A DNA stretch of 64,000 bases from Pseudomonas folii. Its GTDB lineage: Bacteria > Pseudomonadota > Gammaproteobacteria > Pseudomonadales > Pseudomonadaceae. Under the pieces are notes generated by a model that searched no databases, was not told where the DNA came from, and saw nothing but the letters and a program-made list of their open reading frames with translations. Both the position numbers and the translations under genes were made by a program. Below are positions 1 through 9,556 of the stretch, in pieces; position 1 is the first letter of the stretch; each line of letters opens with the position of its first letter. The stretch is taken from assembly GCF_014357575.1 (NCBI RefSeq), contig NZ_JACONW010000004.1, forward strand, positions 25,910 to 89,909, in the 5' to 3' direction.

Positions 1-2
1 TG

Positions 3-374
3 GGCTCCGACCTGGCCCGTTTTCCTTACTACCTGAATTCGGTAGAAGACATACTTGCCGAAGCTAACGGCCCTTGTACCGAAAGCATCGCAGAAATTTA
101 TGAAGGCTGGCCGGATGAGGAAGGCGAGCTGGCCGGAGAAGGCATTGACCGCACGGTGGGCATGAACGAGCGGCTTTGCTTTTCCAACTGTCTCAACAAT
201 GGGGGCACTTCGAGACTGTATATCGACTTCAATCCGGCCCCGGGCGGCACAGTGGGTCAGGTCATGCGCTTTCTGCATGACCCGGATAACTATGAAGTGA
301 TTGCGCCAAGCTTCGATCACTATCTGCAACTACTGATTGATTACGACTACCAGTTCATTCGCCGGGAAACCTGA
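3..374 (+). CDS. SMI1/KNR4 (SUKH)-like protein, C-terminal part
   Basis: The reading frame is open from the left edge of the window, so the N-terminus lies outside; about 123 residues are visible. An internal ATG at 156 is in frame but is not the likely start because coding-like sequence continues upstream of it. The pattern of tryptophan and acidic residues, followed by a segment about flow-through of a small glycine-rich turn (NNGGTSRLYIDFNP) and a terminal stretch ending in YDYQFI, is typical of SMI1/KNR4 proteins. Members of that superfamily often act as cytoplasmic immunity proteins against polymorphic toxins, but others do not, and no toxin gene is visible here. The convergent gene at 382 begins its stop codon only 7 bp away. 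The family call is from memory of the fold pattern and is moderately secure; the function is open. Confidence 0.6.
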   Translation, partial: GSDLARFPYYLNSVEDILAEANGPCTESIAEIYEGWPDEEGELAGEGIDRTVGMNERLCFSNCLNNGGTSRLYIDFNPAPGGTVGQVMRFLHDPDNYEVIAPSFDHYLQLLIDYDYQFIRRET

Positions 375-381
375 CGCCAGC

Positions 382-996
382 TTACTGCCAGGGAAATGAG
401 CGGTGGGTCACTCGCTGCAACGGAATCGCGACCGCGGAAAAACGCGCTTCGATCTGCAGGCACTGATCGCCGGTGATACGCTCTCCCAGGCACAAGGGCA
501 ACGCCCGACATCCCGCTAGCGCGCTGGCAATGTTGATTTCAAGAACGGCGCTGACCTCCCGCGCCGCGACACTCAAATGCTCAGGCGCACATTCAGCCAG
601 AAAAAGATCGTACTCGGCATACAAGTCCCGCGCCAAACCGGGTTCTGCTGCCTTTGGGTCGTCACCACCGGGCACCTCCAGAAAGGCATCTTGCTCAGAG
701 TAATGCGCAAGGGCGATGGCGTAGTCCTCCAGGCTGGAGTGCGGCTGCTGTCGCTTCTGTACAGACAACACGTCTGCAAATGTAGCCGCTTCCAGGCACG
801 ACGACAGATCGTACTGGGCGCCAGGCTCAAACGCGCGACAATCGTCCTCAAGGCGCGTGAGCAGGTAGAAGCGACTGTCCAACAGTGCGGTGTCGCCCTG
901 AACGTAGACCCAGGCGTATCGGTTCCATACATCCCGATCATCAGAGCATGCAGCGATAGCCTCTACTGTCTCGCGAAACGAATTAAGCTTTAACAT
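382..996 (-). CDS. Hypothetical acidic cytoplasmic protein
   Basis: This 204-residue product is not one I recognise. The frame extends upstream to 1020, but the ATG at 996 is preferred because an AGGAG sequence lies about 10 bases upstream. The protein is acidic, has no signal peptide or membrane segment, and its first half contains a Trp/Tyr-rich stretch (WNRYAWVYVQGDTALLDSR) followed by runs of Asp and Glu. It converges with the SMI1/KNR4-like gene on its left. Small acidic proteins next to SMI1/KNR4 genes are sometimes further immunity or accessory proteins, but that is only context. A hairpin terminator of the czc operon separates it from czcA. Confidence 0.65.
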   Translation of the reverse strand: MLKLNSFRETVEAIAACSDDRDVWNRYAWVYVQGDTALLDSRFYLLTRLEDDCRAFEPGAQYDLSSCLEAATFADVLSVQKRQQPHSSLEDYAIALAHYSEQDAFLEVPGGDDPKAAEPGLARDLYAEYDLFLAECAPEHLSVAAREVSAVLEINIASALAGCRALPLCLGERITGDQCLQIEARFSAVAIPLQRVTHRSFPWQ

Positions 997-1075
997 TCTG
1001 CAACGTCTCCTGGCACGCAATGAGCGGTGACTATACCAAGGCTTCGTCTTTGCTACAGAGGTAGCCAGACGCTAT

Positions 1076-1108
1076 AAAAAAGCCCGCAACAGTCACCTGC
1101 CGCGGGCT
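1076..1108 (-). terminator. Rho-independent terminator after czcA
   Basis: Read on the minus strand, AGCCCGC and GCGGGCT form a 7-bp GC-rich stem around a 14-base loop, followed directly by a run of six T residues. It lies about 20 bases beyond the czcA stop codon and should end the czcCBA transcript. Confidence 0.8.
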
Positions 1109-1127
1109 CTCACTTCCAACGCCTGGA

Positions 1128-4100
1128 CTAGGTCGGTTCTTCTTCCCGACGATGCGCCCATTGGTACAGCGCAGGCAGTACCAGCAGGGTCAGCGCGGTG
1201 GACGACAATATCCCACCGATCACCACGGTTGCCAGCGGACGCTGAACTTCTGCTCCGGTGCCGGTCGCCAGTGCCATCGGAATAAAGCCCAGCGACGCCA
1301 CCAACGCGGTCATCAACACCGGGCGCAAGCGGGTCAGAGCCCCTTCGTTGATCGCATCGCCCAGCGAACGCCCTTCCTCGCGCAGATTCCGAATGAACGA
1401 GATCATCACCAGGCCGTTCAGCACTGCCACACCCGACAACGCGATGAAACCAACTCCCGCCGAGATGGACAGTGGAATGTCCCTCAACCAGAGCGCCATG
1501 ACGCCGCCGGTCAACGCAAACGGAATACCGGTGAAAACCAGCAAACCGTCTTTCAGGTTGTTGAACATCATGAACAACAACGCCAGCACCATCAGCAGCG
1601 CCACCGGAACCACGATCTGCAAACGCTTGGCAGCGGACTGCAACTGCTCAAACTGGCCGCCCCAATTGGTCCAGTATCCCGCCGGAATTTGCACGTCGCG
1701 TTCGATGGTCTCGCCCGCCTCTTGAACAAACGAGCCGAGGTCGCGACCGCGTACGTTAGCGCTGACAATGACCAGACGCTTGCCGTTTTCCCGACTGATC
1801 TGATTCGGCCCCAGCACCAGATCCAGACTCGCCACCTGAGACAGCGAAATGAAGCTGATCTGCTGATTAACGCTGCTTGCCATAGCAGGCACAGGGATCA
1901 GCAGGCTCGACAGTCCGGCCACATCCGTTCGCAGCGTTTCAGACAATCGCACCACCATGTCAAAGCGACGATCACCCTCATAAAGAGTACCCGCCTGGCG
2001 CCCGCCTACCGCGATGGCAATGGCATCCTGAACGTCGCCCACATTGAGGCCATAACGTGCGGCCTTGTCACGATCAATATTGATCGTCAGCACAGGCAGC
2101 CCCGTAGTCTGCTCGACCTTGACCTCGGACGAGCCCGGCACCTTCTGCAAGGTCGCAGCGATTTTCGCGGCAGTCTGGTTCAGCACTGCCATGTCATCGC
2201 CGAACACCTTCACCGCAACGTCGCTGCGCACCCCCGAAACCAACTCGTTGAAGCGCAACTGAATCGGCTGCGACAACTCGTAGTTACTGCCTGGCACCGT
2301 CGCAGCGGCCTGCTGCAAGTCAGCAATCAATGCCTCGCGAGACTTGCCAGGATCTGGCCATTCACTTTGCGGCTTGAGCATCACGTAACTGTCGGAGATG
2401 TTCGGCGGCATGGGGTCCGCAGCGATTTCTGCCGTACCTGTCCGGGCGAACACCCGCTCGACTTCCGGCATTTTCTCGACAATGGCTTTTTCAAGACGCT
2501 GCTGCATGTCCACCGACTGGGTCAGGCTGGTGCCTGGAACGCGCAGCGCCTGCAACGCGAAGTCGCCCTCACTCAAGCTTGGGATGAACTCACTGCCCAT
2601 GCGACTCGCAGTAAATCCGGACAACACAATCAGCACCACAGCGACAGAGAATGCTATCGACCGGTGGCTCAGTACCCACTTCAAAACCGGTGCGTAGCGC
2701 AGGCGCGCAGTGCGCATCACCACGCCCTCTTCTTCCTTGACCTTGCCGGTTACAAACATGGCAATGGCCGCCGGTACGAACGTCACCGACAGGATCATGG
2801 CGCCCAACAGCGCAATCACCACCGTGAAAGCCATCGGATGGAACATTTTGCCTTCAACACCCGTCAAGGCGAAGATCGGCAAGTAAACAACCATGATGAT
2901 CAACTGGCCGAAAATCAGCGGACGACGCGCCTCCCTGGCCGCTGCAAACACCTCATGAAAGCGCTCGGATCGGGTCAACATCCGCCCGTATTTCTGCTGG
3001 GCGTGAGCCAGTCGGCGGATAGCGTTTTCGACGATCACGACTGCGCCGTCGACGATGATGCCGAAGTCCAGCGCGCCGAGACTCATCAGGTTGGCACTGA
3101 CTTTATTGGTGAACATTCCGGTGAAGGTGAACAGCATGGCCAGCGGAATTACCATGGCGGTGATCAACGCAGCACGGATATTACCGAGGAACAGGAACAG
3201 AATCGCGATGACCAGGATGGCTCCTTCGATCAGGTTCTTCTTCACGGTCGCGATGGCTTTTTCAACCAGATTGGTCCGGTCATACACCGTGATCGCCTCA
3301 ACACCTTCGGGCAATGAGCGATTGATATCAGCCAGTTTGGCGGCGACGGCCTGGGAAACCGTGCGGCTGTTTTCGCCGATCAGCATGAACACCGTACCGA
3401 GCACCACTTCACGGCCGTTTTCAGTGGCAGCGCCAGACCGTAACTCCTGACCGATGTCCACGTCGGCCACGCTGCTGACCCGGATCGGCGTGCCCTGGAC
3501 GTTAGCGATGACGATATTGGCAATGTCCTGCACCGTGCCCAGTTGACCCGGCGCGCGAATCAGCAATTGTTCGCCGCCGCGCTCGATGTAGCCCGCGCCG
3601 ATATTGGCGTTGTTGCGTTCGAGGGCGGCCACCAGGTCGTTCAAGGTCAGCTTGTACGCGGCCAGTTTTTTCGGATCAGGCGCGATCTGATACTGCTTGG
3701 CAAAACCACCGATGGTGTTGATCTCGGCGACGCCTGGCACATTGCGCAATTGCGGCTTGATGATCCAGTCCTGAATCACCCGAAGATCGGTCGGGGTGTA
3801 AGGCATGCCGTCTTCCTTCAGCGCGCCCTCCTTCGCCTCTACCGTCCACAGAAAAATTTCGCCAAGCCCGGTGGAAATCGGCCCCATGACCGCATCGACG
3901 CCCTCAGGCAACTGATCCTTGGCAATTTGCAGACGCTCGCCCACCAACTGGCGGGCAAAGAACAGGTCCGTGCCGTCTTCGAAAATCACCGTGACCTGCG
4001 ACAGGCCCGAGCGCGACAGGGAACGAGTCTGTTGCAGCCCTGGCAGGCCTGCCATGCTGGTTTCAATGGAAAAGGTCACGCGCTGTTCAGTCTCCAGCGG

Positions 4101-4271
4101 CGAAAAACCGGGCGCTGAGGTGTTGATCTGCACCTGCACGTTAGTGATGTCAGGCACAGCATCAATGGGCAGTTTCTGGTAGCTGGCAATGCCGAGCCCT
4201 GCCATGAGCAACACGGCAAGCATCACGACGATGCGCTGCTCGATTGCGAATTGGATCAACCGTTCAAACAT
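1128..4271 (-). CDS. czcA: Heavy-metal RND efflux pump, inner-membrane subunit (CzcA type)
   Basis: The 1047-residue protein has the size and layout of heavy-metal RND pumps: an N-terminal membrane helix, a large periplasmic porter domain, a helix block, a second periplasmic half and a final helix block. The motif DFGIIVDGAVVIVEN near residue 400 is the HME-family signature whose Asp and Glu residues relay protons in CzcA. The pump exchanges protons for Co, Zn or Cd ions and works with the adaptor CzcB and outer-membrane channel CzcC, both encoded just upstream on the same strand. The gap to czcB is 24 bp, so co-transcription is very likely. The exact metal cannot be told from sequence alone; Zn/Cd/Co is inferred from the adaptor and from the neighbouring CzcRS-type regulators. 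No defect is visible. Confidence 0.93.
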   Translation of the reverse strand: MFERLIQFAIEQRIVVMLAVLLMAGLGIASYQKLPIDAVPDITNVQVQINTSAPGFSPLETEQRVTFSIETSMAGLPGLQQTRSLSRSGLSQVTVIFEDGTDLFFARQLVGERLQIAKDQLPEGVDAVMGPISTGLGEIFLWTVEAKEGALKEDGMPYTPTDLRVIQDWIIKPQLRNVPGVAEINTIGGFAKQYQIAPDPKKLAAYKLTLNDLVAALERNNANIGAGYIERGGEQLLIRAPGQLGTVQDIANIVIANVQGTPIRVSSVADVDIGQELRSGAATENGREVVLGTVFMLIGENSRTVSQAVAAKLADINRSLPEGVEAITVYDRTNLVEKAIATVKKNLIEGAILVIAILFLFLGNIRAALITAMVIPLAMLFTFTGMFTNKVSANLMSLGALDFGIIVDGAVVIVENAIRRLAHAQQKYGRMLTRSERFHEVFAAAREARRPLIFGQLIIMVVYLPIFALTGVEGKMFHPMAFTVVIALLGAMILSVTFVPAAIAMFVTGKVKEEEGVVMRTARLRYAPVLKWVLSHRSIAFSVAVVLIVLSGFTASRMGSEFIPSLSEGDFALQALRVPGTSLTQSVDMQQRLEKAIVEKMPEVERVFARTGTAEIAADPMPPNISDSYVMLKPQSEWPDPGKSREALIADLQQAAATVPGSNYELSQPIQLRFNELVSGVRSDVAVKVFGDDMAVLNQTAAKIAATLQKVPGSSEVKVEQTTGLPVLTINIDRDKAARYGLNVGDVQDAIAIAVGGRQAGTLYEGDRRFDMVVRLSETLRTDVAGLSSLLIPVPAMASSVNQQISFISLSQVASLDLVLGPNQISRENGKRLVIVSANVRGRDLGSFVQEAGETIERDVQIPAGYWTNWGGQFEQLQSAAKRLQIVVPVALLMVLALLFMMFNNLKDGLLVFTGIPFALTGGVMALWLRDIPLSISAGVGFIALSGVAVLNGLVMISFIRNLREEGRSLGDAINEGALTRLRPVLMTALVASLGFIPMALATGTGAEVQRPLATVVIGGILSSTALTLLVLPALYQWAHRREEEPT

Positions 4272-4295
4272 GACGTTGTACTCGTGCGAAGCAGA

Positions 4296-5630
4296 TCAAT
4301 GGGAGTGCTCAGCGGAGCCTTTACCCAGCTCGGACTTGAGGATAAAACTGCCAGCGGCGGCCACTTGAGTGCCCGCCGTCAGGCCTTGAACGATTTCCAC
4401 ATAACCGCCATCGCGCCTGCCGACTTTCACCGGGCGCAGCTCAAAACCTTCGGTATTTCGCACGAACACCGAAGTCTGGTCTTCAACGGACTGAATGGCA
4501 GATTCAGGCAGGCTGACCGCCGCATTGGCTTTTTCCGCGGTCACATCAACAGAAACAAACAGCCCCGGACGCCACGCGCCCTCGGGGTTGGCCAGCACCA
4601 CACGCACCGCAGCCGCGCGGGTTTGCTCGCCCAACAGATTGCCGACGTAGCTGATGCGGCCCTCGACCTGGGCATTCAGGTCTGGTGCGCTGACGGTGAC
4701 CGCGCGACCTACCACGACTTTGTTCAAGTCCTTGGGCGCCACGCCAAAGGTCGCCCAGACCCGCGACAAGTCGGAGAGCGTGAATGCCGAGGTGGTGTCA
4801 TTGACCACCTCGCCTATGGCCAGGTGCTTTTCGACGACCACCGAATCAAAGGGAGCGATCAGCTCATAACGATTGCCTGCGGAGGATTTCAGACTGGCAC
4901 CGATAGCACTCAGCTTCTGCCGACCGTTGGCGTAGCTGATGTCTGCTTCCTGATACGCCTGACGCGCCAACAGATAATCCTGCTCGGCGGAAATCTTGTC
5001 TTCCCAGAGTTTTTTCTCGCGTTGCATCGTCAACCGGGCGAGCTCAAGACGGCGCTGTGCCGCATTCAACTCGCTGCGCTGATCGGAGATTTGTTGACTG
5101 GCGATCACGGCCAGCACCTGGCCTTTTTTCACCGACTGGCCGAGGTCGACCTTAACCTCTTCCACCACCCCGCCGACCCGCGGTACAACGTGGGTGGTGC
5201 GATCTTCGTCAAAGCGAATTTCGCCGGGGAACGTGACAGAAGTGCTCATCGACCGAGGTGCAGCGACGGCTAGCTCGATGCCAGCTGACTTGATCTGTTC
5301 AGCGTTGAGTTCGAGCTTGCCTTCTTCTTCGTGGGAGTCTTCGGCCCCTTCAGCACCGTGACCCTTTTCGCCATGCTCTTCATCACCATGGCTTTCTTCG
5401 CCGTGCGCTTCGTCAGCGTGGCCTTTCTCATCCACCTTGCCATCGCTGTGGCTGTCATTTTCCGCGTGCCCCTTCTCGTCTGCATGCCCTTCCTCTTCGG
5501 AGTGTTCATGCTTCGCGTCCCTGGCCGCTTCCGCCGCAACGGGAAGCCCCTGATTGCCCAGCGTCAGGCTGCCCAGACCAATGATTGCAACCACCGCCAG
5601 GGCAATGGTCATACTTCGTTTGTTATCCAT
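4296..5630 (-). CDS. czcB: RND efflux periplasmic adaptor with His/Asp/Glu-rich N-terminus (CzcB type)
   Basis: This 444-residue membrane-fusion protein starts with a membrane anchor or signal (residues about 8-30). Then comes a very unusual stretch, about residues 38-105, made mostly of His, Glu, Asp, Gly and Lys with repeated GHA/GHG/SHGD units. The rest is a normal adaptor: a lipoyl-like half motif, an alpha-hairpin (about residues 180-235), the second lipoyl half and a beta-barrel. Adaptors bridge the RND pump and the outer-membrane channel. The His-rich part probably binds or buffers divalent metal in the periplasm, as proposed for His-rich Czc proteins. A GGGAG ribosome site lies 5 bases before the ATG. 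It sits between czcC and czcA in one operon. Confidence 0.92.
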   Translation of the reverse strand: MDNKRSMTIALAVVAIIGLGSLTLGNQGLPVAAEAARDAKHEHSEEEGHADEKGHAENDSHSDGKVDEKGHADEAHGEESHGDEEHGEKGHGAEGAEDSHEEEGKLELNAEQIKSAGIELAVAAPRSMSTSVTFPGEIRFDEDRTTHVVPRVGGVVEEVKVDLGQSVKKGQVLAVIASQQISDQRSELNAAQRRLELARLTMQREKKLWEDKISAEQDYLLARQAYQEADISYANGRQKLSAIGASLKSSAGNRYELIAPFDSVVVEKHLAIGEVVNDTTSAFTLSDLSRVWATFGVAPKDLNKVVVGRAVTVSAPDLNAQVEGRISYVGNLLGEQTRAAAVRVVLANPEGAWRPGLFVSVDVTAEKANAAVSLPESAIQSVEDQTSVFVRNTEGFELRPVKVGRRDGGYVEIVQGLTAGTQVAAAGSFILKSELGKGSAEHSH

Positions 5631-5696
5631 GGATGCTCCCGGCGATCACGTACGGATGTACACAGCGATGCGCCCGATAAATGCGAAAAGTGAGGG

Positions 5697-6935
5697 TTAA
5701 GGATTGGCAGTAAACGCGGTGATGTCGCCGTAGATGCGCTCGACAGTCACTCTGGCGTCCGTGGCAATGGCCAGCGATTCGAGGTACTGGCTGCGCGCCG
5801 CAATCAGCGTGCGCTGTGCGTCGAGAACTTCGAGAAAGCCGAATTTGCCCATCTCGAAGCCACGGGTCGCAGCATCCACCGCGCTTTTCGCCGAGGGCAA
5901 AATCACCTGATTGAAGGACTCGACTTCTTTACTGGCGGTGGCCCACTGATCCAGCGCTGCCTGGGTCTGGGTGCGCAATCTGAGTTCTACCGCGTTGCGT
6001 AAATCACGGGCCTGGTCTGCACGGCGTGACGCGGCCAGGACATTGCCCTGATTACGGTTGAACAGCGGCAGCGGTGCCGATAAGCCGACCACATTGACTC
6101 GCTCACGGTCTTCGCGGCTGTACTGGCTACCAATGCTGACAGTGAGGTCGGGGATGCGCTGCGCCCGCTCCGAGCCCAACGCCGCATCACGCTGCTCAAT
6201 CTGGGCGTGGGCCAGACGCAGCTCCGCAGATTGATTGATAGCCGTGAGCATCCTCGCCGCCGACGGCGACTTGCCCGGCGACAGCTCGGCGTACTCCAGA
6301 CGATCAAACGAAGAAACGGACGAGCCTGTCGTGCGCGCCAGATCCCGGTAGCTATTGGCTTTCAGAGTTTCGGCGCGGCGCACCAGCAGGTCGGTTTCGG
6401 CCAGTTGTACCTGCGCGCGGGTCACCTCGACGGGCGAAGACTTGCCCGCACGCACACGCCCGTCGGCTACTTCCAGGCCGCGTTGGGCCAGGGTGTGGGA
6501 TTGCCGCGCCAGTTCCAGACCGGTTTGCGCACGCACTGCGGTGTAGAAAGCCTGGACGACTTCGGCACGCAGCTCGTTGCCCCGTCGCTCCAGTTCGATC
6601 TGTGCAGCATCCTGGGATCGGCTGGCCGCTTCAACGCGGGCACCGCGCTTGCCGCCCAGTTCCAGCGCCTGACTGAGCATGACCGTGGTGGTGCTGGTGT
6701 TGCGACGAGTGTCCTCGACCTCCCAGGACAACTCCGGGTTGGGCATCAGACCGGCCTGCTGCTTGTCACCCTCGGCGATGCCAATTTCCCAACGTGCGGC
6801 GGCGAGGTCCGGGTTTTCCGCAAAGGCTGCCTCGATGGCCTGAGGCAGGCTCAAGCTTTGAGCAGTCGCAATACCGGGCGCGGTGAATGACAGTAACAGG
6901 GCGTAAAGCAAACCGGTTTTCACGGTGGGCTTCAT
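5697..6935 (-). CDS. czcC: Outer-membrane efflux channel of the Czc pump (TolC/OEP family)
   Basis: From the chosen ATG the product is 412 residues, with a hydrophobic signal peptide ending near AIATAQS and two long alpha-helical outer-membrane-efflux repeats. The frame stays open up to 7079. The internal start at 6935 is chosen because a signal peptide follows it directly, although no strong ribosome site precedes it; the ATG at 7001 is an alternative. TolC-like trimers give the exit duct for metal pumped by CzcA. The gene is first of the operon and lies divergent to the czcR-like regulator, so the 530-bp gap between them should hold both promoters. Confidence 0.88.
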   Translation of the reverse strand: MKPTVKTGLLYALLLSFTAPGIATAQSLSLPQAIEAAFAENPDLAAARWEIGIAEGDKQQAGLMPNPELSWEVEDTRRNTSTTTVMLSQALELGGKRGARVEAASRSQDAAQIELERRGNELRAEVVQAFYTAVRAQTGLELARQSHTLAQRGLEVADGRVRAGKSSPVEVTRAQVQLAETDLLVRRAETLKANSYRDLARTTGSSVSSFDRLEYAELSPGKSPSAARMLTAINQSAELRLAHAQIEQRDAALGSERAQRIPDLTVSIGSQYSREDRERVNVVGLSAPLPLFNRNQGNVLAASRRADQARDLRNAVELRLRTQTQAALDQWATASKEVESFNQVILPSAKSAVDAATRGFEMGKFGFLEVLDAQRTLIAARSQYLESLAIATDARVTVERIYGDITAFTANP

Positions 6936-7466
6936 GTCTGTTACCAAGGAAAAAACTTTATGCCTGAGCGGGTTTGCACTGCTCCCGTCGCGCCTTTGCA
7001 TATGACTAACCACCCCATCAAATAACCAGAACAGACTCCGGCTGCGTTCAGCGGAGTTGGATGCGGGGACTTTATGCAAAGGGAGTTAGCAGAAGGATTA
7101 CTGAAAAATTACAATCCTGTCATTTAAGGAAAGTTGCAGTCGCTCGCTATTACACTGCGCGACGCAATGAAATGACCGCCCCCGAAGACATAAACAGCAA
7201 TAACTTAAAACTTGCTTTTTAAAACGTTGACAGGGCTAACACTTTAAAGCTTATTCCATTGAGAGCAGGCAAAAAAATCTCTGTATTCAGCCACCTGCGG
7301 GGTTGACCCTGAAGTGGCTACAGACTCCAGAATCCGCCCACATTCGACAGATCGCGCAAAACTGCGGACTGCCAGGACACTATTGCAGTGGTGCAGTTTG
7401 AAAGCAGGCTGTTTTAAACAACAAAGCCCGCGACATTTATCCACCCTATTAATACAGGACACTGAT
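6936..7466. other. Divergent control region between czcC and czcR
   Basis: This stretch separates the divergent efflux operon and regulator pair. Apart from the candidate RR-binding direct repeat at 7097-7112 and AT-rich sequence around 7195-7290, I see no gene in it. Open frames that enter from either side lack ribosome sites. Confidence 0.6.
7097..7112. promoter_or_regulatory. Candidate CzcR-type response-regulator site
   Basis: Two ATTAC half-sites start 11 bases apart, one helical turn, in the form ATTAC-N6-ATTAC. The site lies upstream of czcC and in the shared control region with czcR. OmpR/PhoB-family regulators bind tandem direct repeats with this spacing, so this is a plausible operator. 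It is a pattern match only. Confidence 0.4.
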
Positions 7467-8141
7467 ATGCGAATCCTTGTTGTAGAGGACGAGCCGAAAA
7501 CTGCCGAGTACATGCATCAGGGTTTAACCGAGAGTGGCTATGTTGTGGACCTGGCCGTCACCGGACTTGATGGGCTTTATCTGGCTCAGCATCAAACCTA
7601 CGATCTGGTCATTCTGGATGTTAACCTGCCCGAAATGGACGGTTGGGAAGTGTTGACCCGGCTGAGAAAAAACAGCAATACCCGGGTCATGATGGTCACA
7701 GCCCGTGGTCGTCTCGAAGAGAAGGTTCGGGGCCTGGAGATGGGGGCTGATGATTATCTGGTGAAGCCGTTCGAGTTTCCCGAGCTGCTGGCCAGAGTTC
7801 GGACCCTGATGCGTCGCAGCGAACAGGCCGGTTTGCCCGAAGTGCTGCGGGTCGGCGACCTTGAGCTGGACCAGGGACGACACCGGGCATTTCGTGGCAC
7901 TCAGCGCATTGACCTGACGACCAAAGAGTTCGCCCTGCTCCACCTGTTGATGCGTCACAGCGGTGAAGTCATGTCTCGCACGCAGATCATATCGCTGGTG
8001 TGGGACATGAACTTTGACTGCGACACCAACGTTGTCGAAGTCTCGATCCGCCGTCTGCGGGCGAAAATCGACGAGCCTTTCGAACAGAAGCTGATCCACA
8101 CCCTGCGCGGCGTCGGCTATGTTCTGGAAGTGCGTGAATGA
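7467..8141 (+). CDS. czcR: Heavy-metal response regulator, OmpR/PhoB family (CzcR/CopR type)
   Basis: The 224-residue product has a receiver domain (acidic pocket VVEDE at 5-9, phosphoacceptor Asp51 in [11 protein letters not shown], the conserved Lys in LVKPFEF) and a C-terminal winged-helix domain. The frame is open from 7314, but the start at 7467 is preferred because the receiver fold begins there and CAGGAC lies a few bases upstream. Sequence and context match the CzcR/CopR/SilR regulators, which switch on metal efflux genes. It overlaps the following kinase gene by 4 bp (ATGA), so the two are translationally coupled. The expected target is the divergent czcCBA operon. The Czc assignment rests on that neighbourhood; CopR is a close alternative. 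Confidence 0.9.
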   Translation: MRILVVEDEPKTAEYMHQGLTESGYVVDLAVTGLDGLYLAQHQTYDLVILDVNLPEMDGWEVLTRLRKNSNTRVMMVTARGRLEEKVRGLEMGADDYLVKPFEFPELLARVRTLMRRSEQAGLPEVLRVGDLELDQGRHRAFRGTQRIDLTTKEFALLHLLMRHSGEVMSRTQIISLVWDMNFDCDTNVVEVSIRRLRAKIDEPFEQKLIHTLRGVGYVLEVRE

Positions 8142-9529
8142 AACCCACGCGTCTTTCCACACGGCTGGGCCTTGCCGTAACCGCCATGAGTGCCGTGCTG
8201 GTATTGGTAATGGCAGCGTTCGCCTACGCGTCCATTTCCCATCAGCTGGATTTCCGAGCGAGGAACGGTCTGCAGGAAAAGCTGGAGCAAATCGAGCACA
8301 GTCTGTCAGAGAGCTTCAATTCCGTTGCTGACGTGGTGCTTGCGCCTCACCACCTGCGTGACCAGATTGTCGGGCACGATGACTTGACCCTGACCATCCT
8401 CGACTCGAGCGTCCCGAGAAAACGCCTGCTGAGCCTGGGCCAGGATGAGCAGATGGTGCCTCCTGTGCCCTTGGGCGAGGACAGCCGGGGGGATTTCCAA
8501 CGAGTGGAATCCTCGACCGGTCACGAGATATTGATTGCCAGCAAACACGTGCGCCTCAAAGGCGGCCAGAAGGTTCTGGTGCTGCTCGCGCTCGACAGAG
8601 AAAGCGATGCGTTGTTACTCGGCGCCTATGTGAAATCCACACTCATTGCCTCGCCGCTTATCCTGCTGCTCGTTGGCGGTTGCGCATGGTGGATCGTGCA
8701 TCGCGGGTTAAGACCCTTGCGCGCATTTCGCAAAGTCGCGCACAAGGTATCGGCCCGGGATTTGTCCCATCGGATGCAAGCTGCCGGACTCCCTGACGAA
8801 CTCCGTGACCTGGCCCACGCGGTCAACGTGATGCTCAACCGACTGGCCGAGGATATTCAGCAACTGGCGCAATTTTCGGATGACCTGGCCCATGAACTGC
8901 GCTCACCCATGAACAACCTGATGGGCAAGGCGCAAGTCACCTTGTCCCGAGAGCGACCACCCGAGGAATACAAACAGGCGCTGGAGTCATGCACCGAAGA
9001 ACTTGAGCGTCTGTCATTGATGGTCTCCCAGATGCTGTTCCTGGCCAGCGTGACCCAACCCTCGGCGCTATTGACGTTTACTGCCGTGGATCTTGAGGAA
9101 GAAGCCAACAAGGTCGCCGAGCTTTTTGATCAGTCAGCGGAAGAAAAAAACATGACGCTGGTGGTTCAAGGCAGTGCCCAGACCTTCGGAGAAAGACTGA
9201 TGATCCAGCGAGCGATCTCCAATCTGATCTCCAACGCCATCCGTCACGGCAATCCCGGCAGCACAGTGACCATCACCCTCGCCAGCCATGCCAATGAAGT
9301 CTCTCTGGCCGTCAGCAACCTGGGCGAAGGCATCGAAGCCGAGCACCTGCCGCGCCTGTTCGACCGCTTTTACCGCGTACACGCCAGCCGCTCCCGACAA
9401 CAGGGCGGCACCGGTCTGGGGCTCGCGATTGTTCGCTCCATCATGACTGTTCATCAAGGGCGCGTGACGGTGGAGAGTGAGCTGGAACGGGTCACGACTT
9501 TCAGGCTGGTTTTTCCGCGAGCGAAGTGA
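8138..9529 (+). CDS. czcS: Heavy-metal sensor histidine kinase (CzcS type)
   Basis: This 463-residue inner-membrane kinase has a first helix (about 10-32), a periplasmic sensor part (about 33-160), a second helix (about 168-188), a HAMP linker, a phosphoacceptor helix with His252 in AHELRSP, and an ATPase domain with N-box residues ([10 protein letters not shown]) and a [10 protein letters not shown]-box. The layout matches the heavy-metal sensor kinases CzcS/CusS/CopS. It most likely senses periplasmic metal and phosphorylates the regulator encoded just upstream, with which it overlaps by 4 bp. All kinase motifs are present. Confidence 0.9.
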   Translation: MKPTRLSTRLGLAVTAMSAVLVLVMAAFAYASISHQLDFRARNGLQEKLEQIEHSLSESFNSVADVVLAPHHLRDQIVGHDDLTLTILDSSVPRKRLLSLGQDEQMVPPVPLGEDSRGDFQRVESSTGHEILIASKHVRLKGGQKVLVLLALDRESDALLLGAYVKSTLIASPLILLLVGGCAWWIVHRGLRPLRAFRKVAHKVSARDLSHRMQAAGLPDELRDLAHAVNVMLNRLAEDIQQLAQFSDDLAHELRSPMNNLMGKAQVTLSRERPPEEYKQALESCTEELERLSLMVSQMLFLASVTQPSALLTFTAVDLEEEANKVAELFDQSAEEKNMTLVVQGSAQTFGERLMIQRAISNLISNAIRHGNPGSTVTITLASHANEVSLAVSNLGEGIEAEHLPRLFDRFYRVHASRSRQQGGTGLGLAIVRSIMTVHQGRVTVESELERVTTFRLVFPRAK

Positions 9530-9556
9530 GTGATTCACCGAACTGAGCCGGGCCTG

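Noticed and set aside
1152..3317. Very long plus-strand frame opposite czcA
   Set aside because: It is the antisense of a clear RND pump gene and is full of His, Arg and Gln in an antisense-like composition; no ribosome site.
5331..5693. Hydrophobic plus-strand frame over the CzcB His-rich region
   Set aside because: It arises because GAG/GAC/CAC codons read backwards as hydrophobic ones; the minus-strand gene is certain.
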